Shown here: piece after piece, positions 61,001-64,000 of the stretch
Layout of the letters: every line of letters begins with the position of its first letter
Position numbering within the stretch: position 1 is the stretch's first letter
From: Anaerolineae bacterium
GTDB taxonomy: Bacteria > Chloroflexota > Anaerolineae > B4-G1 > SLSP01
Length of the DNA: 64,000 bases
Direction of reading: 5' to 3'
Assembly (NCBI GenBank): GCA_016931185.1
Contig: JAFGFI010000206.1
Coordinates: forward strand, 1-64,000
Notes under the pieces: generated by a model
The model's input: only the letters and a program-made list of their open reading frames with translations
Told to the model about the DNA's origin: nothing
The model's database searches: none
Made by a program: the position numbers and the translations under genes

Positions 61001-63996
61001 TAGCCTACAGTACGACCTACACCGCGCGCGTCAGTGCGGCGATTCGCACGCTTGACGGAAGCACACTGAGTGAGGACGTGATCTGGAATTTTACCACCGA
61101 GGCGGACTTTACCCCGCCACGTCCGCGTTTGCTTTCTCCGTTGCACGGTGCGCTCCACGTAGCGCGTAATACCGCAGTCGCTGTGACGTGGGATCGGGTT
61201 CTTGATACCGGCGCCATAACAACAAAGACTTTCCAGATGGCGACGATCCATGGTGCAACTATCAACGGAAATGTTACTACTTACATTACCCCTGGTACAG
61301 CCGGCACAGAGGCCGACGTAGCCGTGCAAACGGCCATCTTTACCCCCATCACGCTCCTCGCGCCGCACACTACCTATGTCGTCACGCTCACCGCCGGTAT
61401 CACGGACACGCGGGGAAATGCGACCATCACACCCACCGTCTGGTTTTTCACCACCGGTGATGCCACGCCCGCCCTGGCTCTCACCGGCAGCTATGCGGAT
61501 AGCGGCGTGGATGCCGATGGGGACAATTTATATGAACAGCTCATTATCCATATAGGAGTACAGGTTACGGCAACCGGCAGTTATGTTCTGCGTGGTTCAT
61601 TAGTCGATACTGCCGGTGGTGAGATCACATGGACCTATATGACTCAAACGCTGAGTGCTGGTTTTCACTTCCTCGATCTACTCTTCGATGGCACGACAAT
61701 TGGTGGTCACGGCGTGGATGGCCCCTACACATTGACAGATTTGACACTGACGCACACCGATGGGGCGCTCAATCCCACGATGTTGGCATCCACATCAAAA
61801 CAGGATGCTTACCGCACTTTCGCTTATCCCGCTGATCGCTTTCCAGCACTGTTGACATTTACAGGATTACCTGATGTACAGGTCATACCTGGAATCACAT
61901 TTCTCAATGCTTTCAATGTCCACGATTATGCGCATCACGCGACTCTGGCGAGTGACCAATTGAGCTACACAGTAATGCTGGATACGGATCCAACAGTGGG
62001 AGTAGCCTTGCAATCGTCGGGTGAAATTCATATTACCCCCGAATCCTATTGGCAAGGCGAAACACAGGTAACCGTCCGTGCCAGCGATGGGGCTTATGCC
62101 GTGCAAGACACTTTTGAAGTGGTCGTTGGCTGGCCGCACGCACTCTACTTACCCGTGGTACTGCGCAACAGTAGTGAAATCAGTGTTCTGAATGTGCGAA
62201 GTGCGCAAGTCACATTCCTGGAGGATGATTTCGAGTCTGGGATCACGGGGTGGTCCCGGGTTGCCTGGATTTCAACACCACCTGATGGCCCTGGTGGTTG
62301 GTATTGGTGGGATACACGTGATTGCCGCGCTTACTCTGGAGAATACAGCGCGTGGCCCTACGGCGGCAACGATGACGGAGAACTTCTCGCCTGCGGCGCG
62401 GAGTACCCGAACACGTTGAATTCTACAATGTATAAGATTATGCCCGTCAACCTTAAATATGTTTCCCAGGGCGCATACAGCGCGAAGGTGTGGACGAATC
62501 TGGCGCCGGGCGATGAAATCTGTCTTAAAGTCGCTGTGCTCGATTCCGGGTATTGCCAGAATGACTACGGTTGGCAGGTCGGGGACTATTACGGTGTTTG
62601 TCGCAGTGGCCAGACGGATGGCTGGGAAAACCTGACGCTCGACCTGGCGGACGTCCCGACGCTCGGCAATGTGCTAGGCCAAGAGCGCGTGTGTCTCTCC
62701 GTAGATTTCCAAGCCAACGAGACAGAATCACGCCCGGAAGGCGTTTACGTGGATGATGTCAATTTGCTGGCCTGTCCAGAAGGACTGACCGGCTACTGTG
62801 CATCCACATCCGCGCTGCCCGTAGTCCAACCCGATATATCTCTGGTTGCGGGCAACATCGGTAGTTATCCAGAAGATGTCAGTGAGGTTGCGGTAGCTGT
62901 TGATGCCACCGGGCGCGTTCACGTGTTGTGGACCGGCAAACTCAACCCGAGTTTTGAGACTTACGTCTTCTATAGCTCTTCAACTGACGGTGTAAATTGG
63001 ACTCCATATCAAATTCTTAACTATTGGGGGGGACGCGACCCCCAGATCACAGTGGATAACGTCCATCAGCGCGTTCACCTGGTTTACGCCAACACCTATG
63101 ATGGTATTATCCACCACACGGTGGTTAACGGTGTCCCTTCAAGTCCGGTGGTGGTTGCACCACATAATCATTATTTCCTACCGAATTTTTCACTACAATC
63201 CGGAGGTGTGGCGTGGCCAAGCCTCACCGTCGCAGAAGAATCGGGATATGCTTATCTCCTGTGGCGAGAAGCCTACTTTGTTCGTGTAAATGACTACACA
63301 TATTCCCTACGTTACCGGACGTGGCACGCTTACTGGAACGGCAACACCTGGAGTACACCCTTACGCAAGATTAACGATCAAGATACCCAATACTCTACCA
63401 TCGTGGCAGCCCCCGACGATCAAGTCATGATGGCATGGTTCCAGCGCTGGGATCAGTCGTCAGGTGATGGATTAGGGCCAGGCGATCCCATCGTGGCGCG
63501 CACGGCCTACGGTACAGAGCCGGGTAGTTTACCCCTGCGCCAGGCGACTCACGATCTCTATCCCGAACCGGAGCGAGATGAATCTATCCTGCTGGCTTAC
63601 TCCGGTGGGGATGATACCTTTGTACTGGCGTCCGATCATGCCATGTGGCCGGGGCACTCACGCGCCTACCGTTACGTATGGAAGGACGGCACATGGTCAG
63701 AACCACTGAGCGTGGCGGAGAATACCTCCGGCTGGGCCTTACCGGTCTATGTTGGTGCCGCAATGGATACATCCTTGATCCACTACGTCTATAGCGATGA
63801 TGGCTCACTCAAAATGCGAACAGAGACGGAGGGGGTATTGAGTGCAGCACAGTTGGTACTTGACTACTTGACTACGCACGGCTATAGTAACTGTGGCTCA
63901 CCACTGGCCTATTTCACCGATCCGGCGGGAAAGCTGCACATGGTTGTTAATGGAGAAAAGAACGGCGTCGCGGGATTTTATTATGTAAAACCGTAG
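58054..63996 (+). CDS. Giant secreted metzincin-like multidomain protein
   Basis: From ATG 58054 (AGGAG 8 bp upstream) the protein has 1980 residues and ends in the window. A signal peptide is followed by Ig-like domains. A full metzincin motif, H617-E618-G-G-H621-L-Y-G-F-E-H627, occurs with FMNIDP as a possible Met-turn, so the protease is plausible. Several Big_5/Ig-like repeats (e.g. PYGTVPGTVSYDAESHEATF) and a cadherin-like module follow. An internal ALYLPVVLRN lies near residue 1364. The last ~600 residues contain a jelly-roll-like region and sialidase-type beta-propeller repeats. It may have grown by fusion. Its substrate is unknown. Confidence 0.85.
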   Translation: MSNRRPSIWIIASVFLIIIGGLVGLPGAASQSALAQPLREPDIPADELSVAGSSDPISIVKDAEGYTVWTYEYPDAWCVMYSRIRWPFELGGQDPSDLSETSLRLTFSEHQYVIGPEGESLYTDPTWAVALNGNPGAWTDGSFTGDWNIIGVIGAEPTLGYTIFVEQEIPFDYTELIDGENNLWFQQQDFCGCAGLADCACTCYELNKIQLRAMVKLGVKHVSPEPDTRNIRVNQQQDSDIRVLFTTLVSETTVNENTFQVYYLDAEKQPVYVPGQVRKLSNVEYSFVPDAPLKDGVRYEARVWGETDALGENYNDWIKDLNGGPLETGMRWSFWTLPQLQVRLEPVQVLEDEVLITYKPTVLRVFLSSANFYTDVWYLDVWQDIQVDNIELTWRSPSGAHHDTVSWRTGSSDWQFAYAPKTALRKRIYDKFEKLASQDSVNYFGFMPEETGYYWIRAVVTVLDNHGEKQSFTTLVTPDVIQTRWLNLHSRALAVGADYGKTGTANLSDVVMGNRSGIQAIYPVQNVRLAHAASAIPYYDPVASLVWSNAPAGDYQLVKVLTEMSALCAASSGCDFMVGYAPAAWLVDIGLTLPELAWSGALVENSYADLYRFVVAHEGGHLYGFEHDTYQGGQGYDVRNRADRRVSTARMEPQTAKTLKQINSFMNIDPVESPPPERLWIEWRNYRSLLSRFTTTSQSLRQTTLADSLLLVTGAITPATGAVDLDPWYRLEPGDWQEPTPGPYRIMFLDGAGQEIAGYTHSFTVATTLQPASGPTRQLSINAPAPFALKIPYPATMTRIQIRRNADDALLGERVLSTSAPSISITLPVSTTWSGTQTIAWQTDPDETRYFAVLISTDNGATWEAQAIHWPNTVYTIETASMPNSTQAMIRVIATDGLNTASDTAGPFTIDNPQGVDYVSPVPGAVYVNVEQPLYAGFRDAMDPTTFHSGTFMLSGGPYGTVPGTVSYDAESHEATFIPKTRLAYSTTYTARVSAAIRTLDGSTLSEDVIWNFTTEADFTPPRPRLLSPLHGALHVARNTAVAVTWDRVLDTGAITTKTFQMATIHGATINGNVTTYITPGTAGTEADVAVQTAIFTPITLLAPHTTYVVTLTAGITDTRGNATITPTVWFFTTGDATPALALTGSYADSGVDADGDNLYEQLIIHIGVQVTATGSYVLRGSLVDTAGGEITWTYMTQTLSAGFHFLDLLFDGTTIGGHGVDGPYTLTDLTLTHTDGALNPTMLASTSKQDAYRTFAYPADRFPALLTFTGLPDVQVIPGITFLNAFNVHDYAHHATLASDQLSYTVMLDTDPTVGVALQSSGEIHITPESYWQGETQVTVRASDGAYAVQDTFEVVVGWPHALYLPVVLRNSSEISVLNVRSAQVTFLEDDFESGITGWSRVAWISTPPDGPGGWYWWDTRDCRAYSGEYSAWPYGGNDDGELLACGAEYPNTLNSTMYKIMPVNLKYVSQGAYSAKVWTNLAPGDEICLKVAVLDSGYCQNDYGWQVGDYYGVCRSGQTDGWENLTLDLADVPTLGNVLGQERVCLSVDFQANETESRPEGVYVDDVNLLACPEGLTGYCASTSALPVVQPDISLVAGNIGSYPEDVSEVAVAVDATGRVHVLWTGKLNPSFETYVFYSSSTDGVNWTPYQILNYWGGRDPQITVDNVHQRVHLVYANTYDGIIHHTVVNGVPSSPVVVAPHNHYFLPNFSLQSGGVAWPSLTVAEESGYAYLLWREAYFVRVNDYTYSLRYRTWHAYWNGNTWSTPLRKINDQDTQYSTIVAAPDDQVMMAWFQRWDQSSGDGLGPGDPIVARTAYGTEPGSLPLRQATHDLYPEPERDESILLAYSGGDDTFVLASDHAMWPGHSRAYRYVWKDGTWSEPLSVAENTSGWALPVYVGAAMDTSLIHYVYSDDGSLKMRTETEGVLSAAQLVLDYLTTHGYSNCGSPLAYFTDPAGKLHMVVNGEKNGVAGFYYVKP

Positions 63997-64000
63997 ATTT

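Noticed and set aside
1..64000. Prophage or conjugative element
   Set aside because: No integrase, capsid, terminase, portal, relaxase or type IV coupling gene was found; only the IS3 element is clearly mobile.
1..64000. tRNA or rRNA genes
   Set aside because: No cloverleaf with TTC-arm consensus and no rRNA signature was noticed in gaps on either strand; a tRNAscan or Rfam search would be decisive.

Overview
The window looks like chromosomal DNA of a member of the Chloroflexota, probably an Anaerolineae-like lineage. The inference rests on gene content and style: a MutL/GlmL-like ASKHA protein in an operon with a zinc-ribbon protein full of PDWL motifs, secreted proteins ending in LPLVxR, Thr/Pro-rich surface proteins, a LysW-like protein, an indolepyruvate oxidoreductase, and orphan hydrogenase maturation genes. 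No rRNA, tRNA or CRISPR array was recognised. The first gene is cut by the left edge; the last gene ends just inside the right edge. || Region 1 (1-15.1 kb) is mostly metabolic. It holds a histidine kinase/NarL-type regulator pair, a LysW-like carrier with an abnormal acidic tail, a stand-alone receiver, and a cassette of lysine 2,3-aminomutase, a Ddl-type ATP-grasp ligase and an acetylpolyamine-amidohydrolase-like deacetylase. An EamA exporter, a DUF99 protein, a hydrogenase maturation protease, HypA and adenosine deaminase follow. The convergent iorAB pair and a divergent UvrD-type helicase close the region. || Region 2 (15.2-26.7 kb) is a nearly gapless plus-strand operon of seven genes behind a good sigma70-like promoter. 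It encodes membrane proteins, a 1224-residue two-zinc-ribbon protein with about 23 PDWL-like motifs, a MutL/GlmL-like ATPase and a companion with possible barrel-sandwich and KOW-like segments. Two Thr/Pro-rich surface proteins follow. I cannot name the system; it is the best intact candidate here for an undescribed machine, perhaps envelope-associated. || Region 3 (26.7-34 kb) carries envelope and sugar genes (RfbC, FemX-like, methyltransferase, glycosyltransferase), ThpR, and a PP2C-like/transmembrane/propeller-like protein. || Region 4 (34-42.3 kb) is a decaying defence island. A two-motif LAGLIDADG-like protein, an unknown protein and a double-domain DNA methyltransferase are translationally linked and could be an unusual restriction-modification system. 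The methyltransferase has a frameshift near its C-terminus. Small genes follow, then a type III-like restriction gene reduced to its two ends with an IS3-family element between them. || Region 5 (42.3-64 kb) holds a secreted M14 carboxypeptidase, PncB, an MscS channel fused to a ParB-like domain, an Old Yellow Enzyme homologue, a DegT aminotransferase and a beta-lactamase-fold serine hydrolase. A redox group (GlcD-like oxidase, EtfA, NapH-like ferredoxin, flavodoxin) and two large secreted metzincin-like proteins complete it. || Repeats cut across the regions: a MITE-like pair (1.5 and 6.5 kb), a 74-bp inverted-repeat pair (25.3 and 27.3 kb), a nested inverted repeat upstream of the LAGLIDADG gene, and degenerate heptamer runs at several gene borders.
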